Made by a program: the position numbers and the translations under genes
Origin: Hesseltinella vesiculosa
Taxonomy: Eukaryota > Mucoromycota > Mucoromycetes > Mucorales > Cunninghamellaceae
NCBI GenBank assembly: GCA_002104935.1
Contig: MCGT01000056.1
Coordinates: forward strand, 32,412-96,411
Reading direction: 5' to 3'
Length of the DNA: 64,000 nt
The notes under the pieces: model-generated
The model's database searches: none
The model's input: the letters and a program-made list of their open reading frames with translations, nothing else
Told to the model about the DNA's origin: nothing
Shown: piece by piece, positions 25,511 through 36,073 of the stretch
Layout of the letters: the number at the start of each line of letters is the position of its first letter
How positions within the stretch are numbered: position 1 is the stretch's first letter

Positions 25511-25813
25511 TCCCTTCCTACATTTTTATGCACTGGCAATAACAAGACGTGGCTGTTTACCACTTGAAGAGACTGTTAATATCGAATATGAAATAAATCA
25601 CGTGCCAGCCTGATCAATTCGCATATGATTGATCCAATGGACGAATCTCTTTGTTGCAACAGACAATGACATTCTGACCCAGTGGATTGCCTACATGAGG
25701 GAAAGTCTTGATTTTGATAGAAGGGTCTTAGAAAATGTCGATGCATCGGAGAGGGAAAGGTCCCCCTTTTCGTCTTGCAACATGCAGGTGCCATGGCTGA
25801 TAGACGTGATAGT
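25511..25813. other. Intergenic 3' of ALG1
   Basis: No gene recognised. Open frames on both strands are short and lack family features. The stretch leads into the promoter-like and hairpin repeat at 25814. Confidence 0.4.
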
Positions 25814-25893
25814 ACAGTATAATAAAACCTGTGCATTATTAGGAATTAATAAAATAACTTACCACTGTAAGCGAGTGGTTTTTGTATACATGC
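25814..25893 (+). repeat. Dispersed promoter-plus-hairpin unit, copy 1
   Basis: ACAGTATAATAAAACC is followed about 30 bp later by TTACCACTGTAAGCGAGTGG, a hairpin with the stem ACCACT/AGTGGT and a 7-base loop, then TTTTTGTATACATGC and a long purine-rich tract. The same order occurs at 46567-46658 (+) and 53121-53220 (-). It could be a small noncoding RNA gene or a short mobile repeat. Confidence 0.6.
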
Positions 25894-26161
25894 AGAAAAA
25901 ATAAAAAGAGGGAAAAAGAATGAAGAAAAAGAAAGGGAAAGAGAAAGAGAAAAAGCAATAGACAGGGGAAAAGCGATCGACACTACAGAAAAAAATCCAA
26001 TGTTAGTAGCCAATCAGGCGCTTGAATTATTTTCATCTAAACTTACTTTATTCATTTTCATGACAAACCTGCCAATAAAAAAAATCAGCATTTCCTCTTC
26101 ACATTCTGCCTCAGGCTTACGTAAATAAGCTGGTTTATTGGCCAGCGAGGTAAGGTATTCA
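25894..26161 (-). other. 3' flank of the Fanzor gene: candidate guide-RNA region
   Basis: On the minus strand this directly follows the Fanzor stop codon. In studied Fanzor and TnpB loci the guide (omega) RNA overlaps the 3' end of the gene and ends at the element boundary. Here the first ~100 bases contain CCTTACCTCGCTGGCCAA and ACCAGCTTATTTACGTAAGC, which can form short stems. No boundary or terminal repeat is obvious by eye. Confidence 0.3.
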
Positions 26162-29100
26162 TTAGTTAGGGTCCCGAGACGAAGAAGCAACTGCTGAATT
26201 TTGTTGGTGTGGTGATGATTGGTCGGTGGAGGTGGATGGTGGTGGGCAGAACAACGCTGGGCGAGGCAATCCTTGGAGGGCAGTCTTACCAAGACGCAAC
26301 ATATTCCAAGCCGCAAGCTTGTCCCTGTCCCAGTTGATTTTACAGTGTTGGCACTGTAGAACCGACCACAAAGGCATGCTTGCACCTCGCAGGAATGGGT
26401 CACCGACGGTCTTGTGTTCAAGGTCTTTTTCATCACACATTGGACAGACCTGTAAAAAAAAATGAGATAGAAAAAAAAGGTCATTTTGCGCTTCATTTTT
26501 CCCTCTCCTCATGATTTACCTTGCTTGTGTTGTATTCATTTGTTTTTGTAACAAGAAGTAACCCTTGCTTTTCCGCTATTTTGAGTGCTTTGTACACTTT
26601 TCCGGAGCGAGTGGACTTTTTCCCTCTACGGGTTTGCGCAAACAATGCACCACCATAGGCAATCACTGGAAGTTTGCGGCTATAAAAAAAGTTAGTCCAG
26701 GCATCACACCTTTTTTTGTGTAGTGCATACCTATCATAGTCATCCTTCTGGTGTTTGTACTTGTTACCGCCATGGACGAAGTGGTTAACGACTTCTGCGC
26801 ACATCTTCTTGTCCCCACAATAGTCCAGGAACCGATGCAGGGTATAGTCGTCAGCAAAATGTTCGGTGATGTCATCAAGGTGTTGGAATACGTAGATGGT
26901 GCGCTGAATGAAGCGATCAGGATGACTAGTTTTTGCTGGTGGTATACGCGTGAGGATCTCCTCCATGCCAGAATCTTTGAGCCAACGTTTTCGAATGCAT
27001 GAGCGCCCATGTCGACCAGAGAGTGATAGCCATTCATTATTCGAGAATCGCATGTACCGACCATGCCAACCGTTGGTGCTGTTGCTGCTGTGTTCAGTGC
27101 CTGGGGCAGTGCGATCATTCCCCGGGAGGTACTTGACTTCTTGAGCAGATGTGTAAAGCTCACTATGTCCTGGATCGACTCCATACAGCTGCATACGTTC
27201 TTGTGGTTCATCATGCAAGTCGTCCATTTCGAGATCGGGAAGTTCAATTTGGGGTGCGCGCTTGCCATAAATAAATTCCAATTGAAGCCCATCAGTGCGA
27301 ACACGATTGGAAAATACCAAGGAGGCAGGATCATCATCTTCCTCTTCATCGCTATCGCTACTATTGATTTCAGTCAATTGAGTATCGCTGTCATCGTCCA
27401 GGCGTGTTGTCTCGTCAGTAAATCTGCCTTGATCTTGATCACCATCGTCGATTTCGCCCTCCGATGGGGTATTGTGAGCACCATCAGAACCGCCAGCAGG
27501 GTTGCCGATGTCATTAGCCTCTCCATCAGTAACACTGCCACTATCATCTTCGGCATCACCGTTGTCAACATCGGGATCAGCACCACCAGCGTCATCATCA
27601 CTGTCGCTGTCAGTTTCAGTGAGCGTTGGATAATGCAAAAATGCGGCAGTACTAAAAAAAAATCAGTCACGATTCCTGCCATCACAATGTTCCTCAGTTA
27701 CCATTTTCGAAGACGAGCCTTCTGAAAGTCCAGGTAGGTGAAAAAGAGAGTGGCATCGCGAGCAAGGCGAATATAAGGATGAGAATGGTCACCCGACGGC
27801 ACAGTCACGTTTATACCGGCTTGCTTGAGAATTGACCGAAATGAGTAGGCATCCAAAGTGATAAACCGGCGACGAAAGGCCAGAGTCGGCACAAGGGAAA
27901 AGAGGGCTGTTGACTTGGATTGCCTCATGGTGGAGGAGGAGAAGCAAAGGTCTGCTGATATGTCAGTGCCAGCCAGTTTCGCCTTGGAGTTTGCCAACTT
28001 TACACGAAGGCCAAGGACGAGATCTGACAGCCAGGTCTTAAATTCTTCCGGTAGACTCCAGGGGATGTCAATTGGATTGTATGGGTGCTCCAGCAATTGC
28101 ATCATGCCCTTGAATACTCTTTGGCGACAGCGACGAGGCAGCACCTGATAGTCCATGTTAGATGATAGTAAGAGCTTCATGGTGATTGTGTCCATTTGAT
28201 CATGCACATCGTCATGCCCCATCTCAGATGGTTCCAGGTCGTTGCTTTGTTCCATTTCTTGCAATAGTCGGTAAAGTACTTGCAAATATGTTCCGGGGCT
28301 TGCAGTAAGTTCCTTCAGCGTAACTGGACTTGGACCAAAGTTCAGGGTTGAGATAAATGTTGATACGATCGTTCGCAAGAGATCAGGGCTATTTTCTGAC
28401 AGTGGCTCAACTTTTTCTTGACGGGTGACAGTGTCGTAAATACTCTGGCATGCGTTCATAATATAACCGGACTTTGGCATTTCCTATGTCAAAAAAAAGT
28501 GAGCAACTCGCGCCTTCTTATTTTCTCTCTCTTTCTTACTGACCTGGCCGTCAGACAGCTGATCCTTGAGGGTGTTGACCAAGCGAAAGCGAATATACTT
28601 GATACACTTTTCTTCAAAACGTTCAGTCACAGCCAAGAGATTGATTTGGGCTAACTCATCCGCCATTTCAGAAATCATGTTACTAGCACCCTTGATCCAA
28701 TATAATTCGAAGCGGCAGTCACCCAAGAGAGACTGGTAATGGTGATAAATTGCTGTAGGATCAGGTATGTTCGAGTTGGGGGAGGTCACAGCCTTGCCAG
28801 TCACCAGTTGGCAGATCCCATAGAAAAAATCTTTACAGAATACAGTATCGTTGACCACAGAACCCTCAGACATGACATGAAGTACATAATAGTTGAAGAA
28901 CGACTGGGCGCAGATGGAGACATAGCGGATGTGATCGACCCATAGGAGGATGGTTTCTTGGACGTCCATCTTTGCTTGGCGTTGGTCTTGGATATTGTCT
29001 TGGGTCATGTTAAGAGCATGACAAAGAGATATCTTGCGAACACGGGTTTTGAAATTGGTACCAAGCAAGAGAGACTGGAGATCCTTCAACTTGAATTTCT

Positions 29101-29493
29101 TGGCCCTTTTTTTCCCATCAGGGTTCTTCTGCTTTTCCTTGCGGGCCATGGAGCCAGCCTTACGTAGAAGCTTTCTGGCCCTTTTGAGCTGGGTTTTGGA
29201 CTTTCGTTTGCCACCTTTAAAAGTAAATGTTAGAAACTGGCAATGTAGGGGCTATCAATACTAACGGTTGAAAGGACAATCTGCTCGCTTGTGCCCTAAT
29301 CCATGGCACAATGTACACTTTAAACCTAATGGAAGAGAATGAGATCATGAAGCAACGCGTTTTAAAAAATAAACCAACAAGGTCAATAATAGGATTTACC
29401 TTTGAGAATGTAGTATTTCCTCATTTTCAAGTTATACAGCCAAGTCTTATTTGCATCTATTCGTAATTGCCTTCTTCTTATATGACGCCCCAT
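26162..29493 (-). CDS. Fanzor-like (TnpB-related) RNA-guided nuclease, seven exons, apparently intact
   Basis: Exons 29400-29493, 29266-29325, 28544-29214, 27702-28483, 26731-27651, 26520-26679 and 26162-26449 join in frame to 991 aa. Exon 2 encodes a CCHC knuckle (CTLCHGLGHKRADC, residues ~34-47), and residues ~545-645 are strongly acidic. The RuvC site is complete: motif I LYGVDPGHS (D~695), the Fanzor/TnpB-type TNEYNTSK (E~891), a zinc site (C898, C901, C929, C932) and motif III WDRDKLAAWNM (D~939). Fanzors are eukaryotic TnpB relatives shown to cut DNA with a guide RNA encoded at the element's 3' end. All introns are 50-85 bp GT-AG; the one between exons 5 and 6 keeps the frame open if retained. 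No stop or frameshift was found. Assignment to the Fanzor family is strong; activity is inference. Confidence 0.85.
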
Positions 29494-30136
29494 TTTAAAT
29501 GTAAATAAATGCTGAAGCAAGGTTGTAAAAAAAAAGTAAAGAATGAAAAAGAACTCTTTGAACGCGCAGCACCCTTTTCAATAAACCCCGCTCGTTGTTT
29601 TTCTTGCCTCTGACACCCTCTCTCTCTCAACTTTTGTCGAGTCTTTTGTCGACAAAAAAAAACCTTGTCAGCACAACTGGCCATGCTTTTTTGACCTTGC
29701 TACAATTTTTATTACCTTTAACACTGTCCTCCTCCCACGCGTGATATCCATCTACAAGGAATAAGTGGGGCATGATACTTTCAGATCACGAGATGAAAAG
29801 TCAAACGACGAATATCCAGTTTGGTAACTTGAAAAGGCTTGAAGTGGAAAGTATTCATTTTTGTATTGATAATAAATATAACCCATTGAATGCGAACTTA
29901 AAAGGAAAAGTACATGCAGCAACTCTCACTTTTTCTTTTCTCCATTCACGTCGCCTTCATGAACCAGTGCTAATCTTCATGGTATTTTTGTACCTCGTTT
30001 CGTTGGTTTAATCGCGCTTCCTCACTTTAGTATTATCAATATTAAACCGTTTTTAATTGGCTCACCATTTCGCATTTCCCGTGAAGCGAGAAAAAGCTGG
30101 CATTCGAAAAATTTTCGCACTTTTTGTTTCTAAAAA
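29494..30136. other. Intergenic between the Fanzor gene and PNP
   Basis: AT-rich with runs of A and a CT-microsatellite-like stretch near 29610-29635. An open frame at 29772-30011 shows no family signature. It probably holds two divergent promoters and the left end of the Fanzor element, which I cannot place. Confidence 0.4.
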
Positions 30137-31150
30137 ATGACCACTGAAATTACAGACGACGTCTACGAAAGAAGCGTACAATACATTCGATCAAGTATCC
30201 CAGAATGCTTCAAGTCTGTTAAATTGGGAGTGATCTGTGGAACAGGTTTAGGCTCTTTAGTTGAGACTATTGATCCTTCCTCCAAAGTTGAATTGTCCTA
30301 CTCAGACATTCCCGGATTTGCAGTTAGCCAAGGTTAGCTTTAACAAAATTGCCTTGAATTCATAAATAACAACCTCTCGTTTATAGTGGTAGGACATGCA
30401 AGTAAACTTGTGTTCGGTCATATTGGTGAATCCTGCACTCCAGGTGTGTTTATGGTTGGACGATTTCATTTTTACGAAGGACATTCGATGCAGCAATGCA
30501 CATTGCCCGTTCGTGTGATGAAGCTCCTTGGCGTGGAAACCCTGTTGGTCACCAATGCTGCAGGGTCCTTGCACCCAGATCATAAGATTGGTGATTTGAT
30601 GGTGATCAAAGACCATTTGTTTTTCCCTGGTTTGGCAGGCAACCACCCACTTCGAGGACACAACCTGGATGTGTTCGGTACTAGATTCCCTGCCATGTCG
30701 GATGCTTACGACTGCAAGTTGCGAGAATTGGCATTCTTAGCTGGCCATTCCGTTGGGGTGTCGCTAGATGATATGCATGAAGGAGTTTACTGCATGGTGT
30801 CGGGACCAAGCTTTGAAACGAGCACGGAGAGCCGTCTAATCAGATGTTATGCTGACGCAGTTGGCATGTCCACTGTCCCGGAAGTTATTGTTGCTCGTCA
30901 TTGTGGTATGAAAGTCTTAGGCATCTCTCTATTGACGAACAAGGTCGTCGTTACTTACGGGAAAAACGCGAAAAAGAGTGCTTTGGAATCCCTTGGCTTA
31001 CCCTCGGATCATCTCGAAGATGAAGTCAAGGAAGCCGATGAAGTAGTTGTGGCGAATCATGAAGAGGTGCTGGAAACTGGCGCTGCCAGAGCTGCTGATA
31101 TGCAACGCTTAGTCGTAAAACTTGTCGATTTGATTTCTTTAAAGGAATAA
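30137..31150 (+). CDS. PNP: Purine nucleoside phosphorylase
   Basis: The enzyme splits inosine or guanosine with phosphate into base and ribose-1-phosphate in purine salvage. Exons 30137-30332 and 30387-31150 are joined across a 54-bp intron, giving 319 aa. Family motifs are clear: GVICGTGLGSLVE (phosphate loop), GHASKLVFGHIGE, GRFHFYEGHSM, LLVTNAAGSLHPDHKIGD, GVYCMVSGPSFET, ADAVGMSTVPEVIVARHCG and SLLTNKVV. The trimeric PNP family is usually ~290 aa. The extra length is a short insert (GKNAKKSALESLG...) before the terminal helix. The start ATG lies in good context after an A-rich leader. Confidence 0.96.
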
Positions 31151-31408
31151 ACCCTTCCTGAAATTTGCTCTTTTTGTGACGAATAAAATGCTGCCTCCAA
31201 CAAGCAATACTAATCCACCCACCCATGCCCATGTGCGTCATCAGCTTCCCCTTTGTGTGAAGTAGTGAGAAGTGGAAGCACCACGAATTTTTTTTAACAA
31301 CTGTTTTTCCTTTTTCGCCCTCGATTTTATTTTCCCACCCACCATGAATCTTTCTACATGCAAAAGCCGCTTTAGATCAGCTAATCAAGTGAGGGAAATG
31401 GTTTAAAG

Positions 31409-31901
31409 ATGAAAACGCTAATGGAAATACACTATTTGCTGAAACGAAAAGATCCGGTTGGTCTGCTCCACGTTACGTCTAGGTAAGTGACTAGTACTGT
31501 AAAAGCAGTAAACATATGCTCACTCGTTTTGGCGTAGTGTCGCCTTCTTACACTTCTGTAATCATGTTATGGCATCCGTCCTCTACAACACTTATGTGAC
31601 CACTGATATAAATATGGTTGGATTGGCTTGTAAGGTGAAAGCAACCTGCAAAGATGGCATTGTCACACATACAGCCAAAGGTGACATCACACGCCATTTC
31701 TTGTCTACTTCCGGATCTTCATCGGCATCCGAATCTCCAGCAACAACTGCTAAAGCATTCCCAGCTCCAACAACCTTCCAATCAGAAAGCAGAGGCAACT
31801 TCTTCTCATTCACCAACAGCCTCTCCATTTCCTGTGGTATTCGAAGTATATCCATCGGACGGTTAATTAGGTCGTTGTTTTTTATTTTTTCCATTGACTA
31901 A
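31409..31901 (+). CDS. Unknown small protein, two exons
   Basis: Exon 1 (31409-31482) and exon 2 (31538-31901) are linked by a good GT-AG intron (GTAAGTG...GGCGTAG) and give a 145-aa frame. The splice is exactly in phase with the downstream frame, which supports it. The first half looks folded (HYLLKRKDPVGLLHVT, SVLYNTYVTTDINMVG); the second half is Ser/Ala/Pro-rich. I do not recognise the family. It converges on the nucleoporin gene, whose stop is only 36 bp away. A further upstream ATG at about 31344 could be another start or exon. Confidence 0.45.
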
Positions 31902-31936
31902 GCGATCAGCATGGCTTGTGGCAGCTGAAGGCGATG

Positions 31937-33383
31937 TTAACCAGACATGGAAGAGTCACGAGAAACTTGATCCAGCTTTTGCTTCAATTCAATAGATGCG
32001 GTGTCAATCCATTGTAATGAAGAAAGGTGTGCATTGAGGATTTGAACGATCTGACCAACCTTTAAAGTCGAGAAACCAAACAAATATTAAAACATTGCTT
32101 TGCTAATAAAGCTTGCGACTATCACTTACGACGTCCCTATCACCGTGGCCAGCATGACGAACGTTATCCATTTTGTTAATCTCATCGATCATTACGGATA
32201 GATTGCGATTGATGTCGTCCATTTGCTTGTTCACATTTTCAGCCAGCCCATAAGTGCGCTCACGCTGAATATCAGCTGGTTGCATGGGCTGTTGGCCAGC
32301 ACTTTGTTGATACATGGTACTGATTTGCTTTTCGTAATTGTCCAGAAGTCGCTCCAGCTCGCTTTGTTGGGAATCAATATATTCAAGGTTTTGGTCGATT
32401 TCTCGTTGTTGGCCTTCCAATTGCTCTACACTTGTGTTAAGTTCAGAAATCTAAAGACAAGAGCGCGGAATCCGATTAGTTCCATTAGCATTACATTACT
32501 GTATTTTACCTTGGTGCCATTTTCAAGTAGCTGTTTGTCCCATTTAGCTATTTGAGTTGCTTGGTTGTGAAAATCACGGGAATAGTCTGCCATTTCCTTG
32601 TTCCAAGAGTTCAAGATTTCCTCCATGGATTTGTTTTTCAACGTAGATGGTGTGGGTACAGTGATATGCTTTTTATCCTGCTGTTGAGATACAGTGCTGA
32701 GCGGCAGAGCAGAAGGTGCAGCCATACTGGACATAACGGCAGGTTGAGTTGTCAAAGTTGGTCCAGGCATCCCTGGCGCCGAAGTTCCAGCTAAATGCGG
32801 GGCGGGTGTTTAGACATTCCATCCCTTTCATGTGAAATTCAATTACCACTCGTATTTAAATTGAAACCAGTGCCAAAAGAAGATGCAGTGGCTGTCGTCG
32901 TCGTTGTTGAAGAAGCGACAGGAGTGCCGAATGAGAATCCAGTAGCGGCCGCAGCAGTAGGAGCAAGGGAGGCTGTTGGTGCTGATAATGATGATCCAGT
33001 ACCAAGAGAGGCACCGATAGCAGGAGCAGCAGATGCTGACGTACCAAAACCAAGAGCTGTAGGAGGCTGTTGAGTTGTTGTGGGTGCACCAAAGCTCAAG
33101 GCAGGTTTGGTGTTGGTATTAAATGAAAATCCGGCGGTTGGGGTGGCAGCTGTGCTTGAAGATCCAAGAGAGAGAGGTGCACTGGATGCTTGTGGTGAAG
33201 CTAAATGTGATTACCGTTTAAAAGATGAGAATCGCTATCCTGTTCATCTTGGTCAGCTTACGCGTGCTTCCAAAAGTAAAACCAGTTGAGCCTGTGTTCG
33301 TGTTATTTGGAAAACTGAATGCTACGGAAAATAGATATAAAATAAATACAAGGCATATACAAGTAACACCAATGTTTACCCAT
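31937..33383 (-). CDS. NSP1: FG-nucleoporin NSP1/NUP62
   Basis: A central-channel nucleoporin. The N-terminal part is an FG-repeat region (FSFPNNTNTGSTGFTFG, GFSFNTNTK, LSFGAP, GFGTSAS, GFSFGTPV) cut by introns. The C-terminal part is the Nsp1_C coiled coil (SMEEILNSWNKEMADYSRDF, QATQIAKWDKQLLENGTK, ISELNTSVEQLEGQQREID, VGQIVQILNAHLSSLQWID). The last exon ends at TAA 31937-31939. The first coding exon appears to be only four bases (ATGG, 33380-33383), followed by an intron and then CATTCAGTTTTCC, which gives MAFSFPNN. It should assemble with Nup54/58-type partners and Nup82 in the pore. Confidence 0.9.
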
Positions 33384-33635
33384 TATCAAATTTAGTTAGA
33401 TTCCTGTTCAGGTGAAGAAAGAAAGAAAAAAAGGAAAAAAAAGAAACTCAACGTGATGCGGAACGTGACTGCTAAAGTTAGCAAACAAATGTGGCTGATT
33501 TCTTTCTGCACTGGTGCACTGTCCAAAATCGTTCAGGTTTCACCGGGCCATGGCCTTTGTGCCACCTAGGACGCGCGCAGAAAGTCCAAGATGCTTGCTT
33601 TCGTTGGGTTGATAGCTAAAATATATAAGGTTTGA

Positions 33636-33999
33636 CTAATTCATTACCATGACAACTTTCCATTGATTTGGAAGAGCTAGAACTACATGGAAGGGTAATT
33701 GTAAAAAATTAAGTAATAACGCTTCTGAGAAATATTGTTGATTACAGCTTTCATTCGTACTCATTGTTTCAGTACATTGAATGACATTTCCAGAAGTAAT
33801 AACATCTGAAAGCTCCTCTTGACAAGGCGGCGTATCCGGGTATACCAAATATGAGAAAGGATAACGCATGGCAACGATGTGTAAACAGCTTCAAACTCTG
33901 ACCTGTCACAATGGACTTGCACTTGATACGATTAGATTTTGTCACGGATTCACCAAACACCAAACATGCAGCCTGTCCTCTTGTAATAAATTGTGTCAT
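33636..33999 (-). CDS. Possible small cysteine-containing protein, two exons
   Basis: Exons 33903-33999 and 33636-33805 join across a GTCAGAG...CTTTCAG intron in frame to 88 aa (MTQFITRGQAACLVFGES...). Five cysteines are present. A different exon end using a second short intron would replace the hydrophobic tail with a Ser-rich one ending ...SCHGNELVKPYIF. I recognise no family; the call rests on splice phase only. Confidence 0.35.
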
Positions 34000-34087
34000 G
34001 GCAATTGATGCGCTGCCGATCTCAAAAATAAAATAAAAATAAGGAGGGGGGGTCTTAATGTATTTGCGTAGAAAAATAAAAAGGGAC

Positions 34088-34236
34088 AGGTAAAAAATAA
34101 CATCAGCGAGCTTAGCGTAACGGCACCAGCCCTATGTTACAACTGCAAGCTTAATGAAACGGCAGCGAGCCTTTGTAACAGCTGTGAGCCTTTGGAAGGG
34201 AAGCGAGCTTAATATAACGACAGCAAGCCTTTGTAA
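34088..34236 (+). repeat. Imperfect minisatellite, ~35-bp unit
   Basis: Degenerate repeats of AGCGAGCTTANNGTAACGGCA and CAGCGAGCCTTTGTAACAGC appear about four times. They are upstream of the bS21m gene and have no coding role that I can see. Confidence 0.6.
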
Positions 34237-34450
34237 CGATCACCTCAAAGTATTAGATTTAGCTGCTTCAGGCTGGCGCCTTGCCTTAATATTATTGCTC
34301 TACTCTTTGTTTCTTCCTGCTCTTGGTGCTCATCACCACAATAGATGCATGAACAATGTGGCTTTTTTATTTTCTCATTTCACGAATTGTTATTTTTTGC
34401 AATCCGACATTTTTTTTTTCTTCTTTTTCGCTTTATTGCTAGATTTGCTG

Positions 34451-34920
34451 ATGTCTCTGCGCAATTTATTAGGGAACGTAACTCAACGGTTCAATGCTAT
34501 CAGCATATCCACTCCCTTGAGACAAATGTCATCCATGAAAAATTCAAGTGACTCGCTCTCCCAAAGTCTACCTCGTATGCTTGCCACCAAATATCAAGAT
34601 AGTAAGGAGCTGTCAACATCACTCGAACCTTATTCTGGACGTTCCATTGGAAATGTATCCAATGTCAATGCTGCATACCGACGACTCAATGCAATTTTAG
34701 CCCAAAATAACGTTCGCCGAGAACTTCGAGCAAATATGTACTATGAAAAACCAAACGTAGCTCGAAGAAGGAAAAACATTGAACGAAACCGCAAACTCTT
34801 TGGAGCCATGGTACGAAAGAAGGTGGCCTTGATCATGCAAATGAAGCAACGGTAAGATTGAAATTTGCTGTAATACTCAAGACATCTAACAAATTCCTAT
34901 TTTCGCCCAGTGGAATGTGA
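34451..34920 (+). CDS. Mitochondrial small-subunit ribosomal protein bS21m
   Basis: The C-terminal half has the bS21 signature: AAYRRLNAILAQNNVRREL followed by YEKPNVARRRKNIERN and a basic tail (FGAMVRKKVALIMQMKQR). The N-terminal ~75 residues are Ser/Thr/Arg-rich, fitting a mitochondrial targeting and linker region. Main exon 34451-34851, then a 59-bp intron and a tiny last exon (34911-34920) giving R-G-M-stop, about 136 aa in all. The start at 34451 (MSLRNLLGNVTQRF) gives a good amphipathic presequence; the frame is open further upstream but that part is T-rich and hydrophobic and is probably leader. Confidence 0.85.
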
Positions 34921-36073
34921 TTAGAATCGACTTAATAAATTGCAGTACAAATCACCCGCACAGTTTTATGGACAGCAAAGTGAGAAGTACCTGGGTGCAG
35001 CCACAGCTTGTGGTTTATGTTCGCACTGCACAATTGAGTTGAATAATATGAGACGATTCCTGGTAATTTTTTTTTTGAGAAACAGAGAATGTTTGGTCGA
35101 CCGCATATTCTCATGAAGAGTAGAAAAGTGCTATTCTCGAGTGCATTGACGAGAGCCTTTCCAACGTCACATGCAAAGTGAGGAAGAGGTCGACAAAAAA
35201 GCTGCGTTTTAACCTATAGGTCATAGCAGCGATGGAAATATTCAAGTGCATCTGATTGACACGTACCGGCACCGTACAGTAAATGGGAGAAGACAGGCAT
35301 GAATTTTAGGAAAAACGGTACCTTCTTGAATCAGATCCTTCTCTGATTGCTTGGCCTAACCACCCTATAAACCAACTGATGACGCTCACTTCCCGACCAC
35401 CCTAAGAATCGAAGCAGACACCCTGCTATAGCCCTTTTCTGTGCTGGCTTTGCAAGCTCAGCCGCCTATCTACTACTTCCTAGCCCTTCCACTCCCCCCT
35501 GACCTCATCTTCTCCATTTTTTTATTTGACCACCCAGTGGTTTGTTTAAAGTCCCTCCTTCCATTTGACGCACTTGACGTAGCGATCAAAAAGTTGGGCC
35601 AAGATGGAGGCATGGGCGGTTTTTTTTTTTTTTTGTTATTTAACAAGGAGGCTATAGCCTGACTTTTTGAATAGCTTTTCGAATGGTGTTCAACCTCCTG
35701 CTAAAAGTTAATGAGCTCTGCTGCCTTTACCCTGTTGTCTGTGCTGGTAGGGCCCCCGAGCTGGTCTGCTGGACGATGCGCCGGTTCCGTCATTTTTTCC
35801 TTGGCATTAGCATTGGCAAGTCCTTCCTAATCCATTGTGTTTGGACTGGTGCTGCTGCGACTTGATCATCATTGTTCATGAATATTTCAGCAGGCGAAGA
35901 GAAAGAACGTGAAAAAAACGTTCCGCCCAAAAATAGGCTAATATGCCCCAAGTTGATTTAGGTAGATGTGGTGACACGAACAAAAGTTGTACTCCTTTTG
36001 TTTTATTGCATTATTATATCTGCCGAAGTCTCTCTCTTTCTTTCTCTCTCTCTTTCTTTCTTAGATTGTGTAG
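34921..36073. other. Intergenic region, no gene recognised
   Basis: 1.15 kb between bS21m and the anillin-like gene. Open frames at 35441-35662 and 35683-35865 are hydrophobic but without family features. A CT-rich tract at 36030-36062 ending in CTTAG just before the next ATG resembles a 3' splice site, so a 5'UTR intron is possible. Confidence 0.45.

Noticed and set aside
25814..25893. U1 snRNA-like ACTTACC segment in the hairpin repeat
   Set aside because: The core pairs with itself in a short hairpin, and the rest shows no U1 stem-loops or Sm site, so it is not U1.
26014..26496. 160-aa minus-strand ORF overlapping the last Fanzor exon
   Set aside because: It is in a different frame from the zinc-finger exon and is made of low-complexity His/Pro segments from the same DNA.
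26507..27638. Very acidic ORF as a separate small gene
   Set aside because: The acidic part continues in frame into the RuvC-I motif and has good splice sites on both sides, so it is an exon of the Fanzor gene.
34345..34450. Upstream extension of the bS21m frame
   Set aside because: T-rich and Phe-rich, with no conservation expected for bS21m; the ATG at 34451 gives a better mitochondrial presequence.
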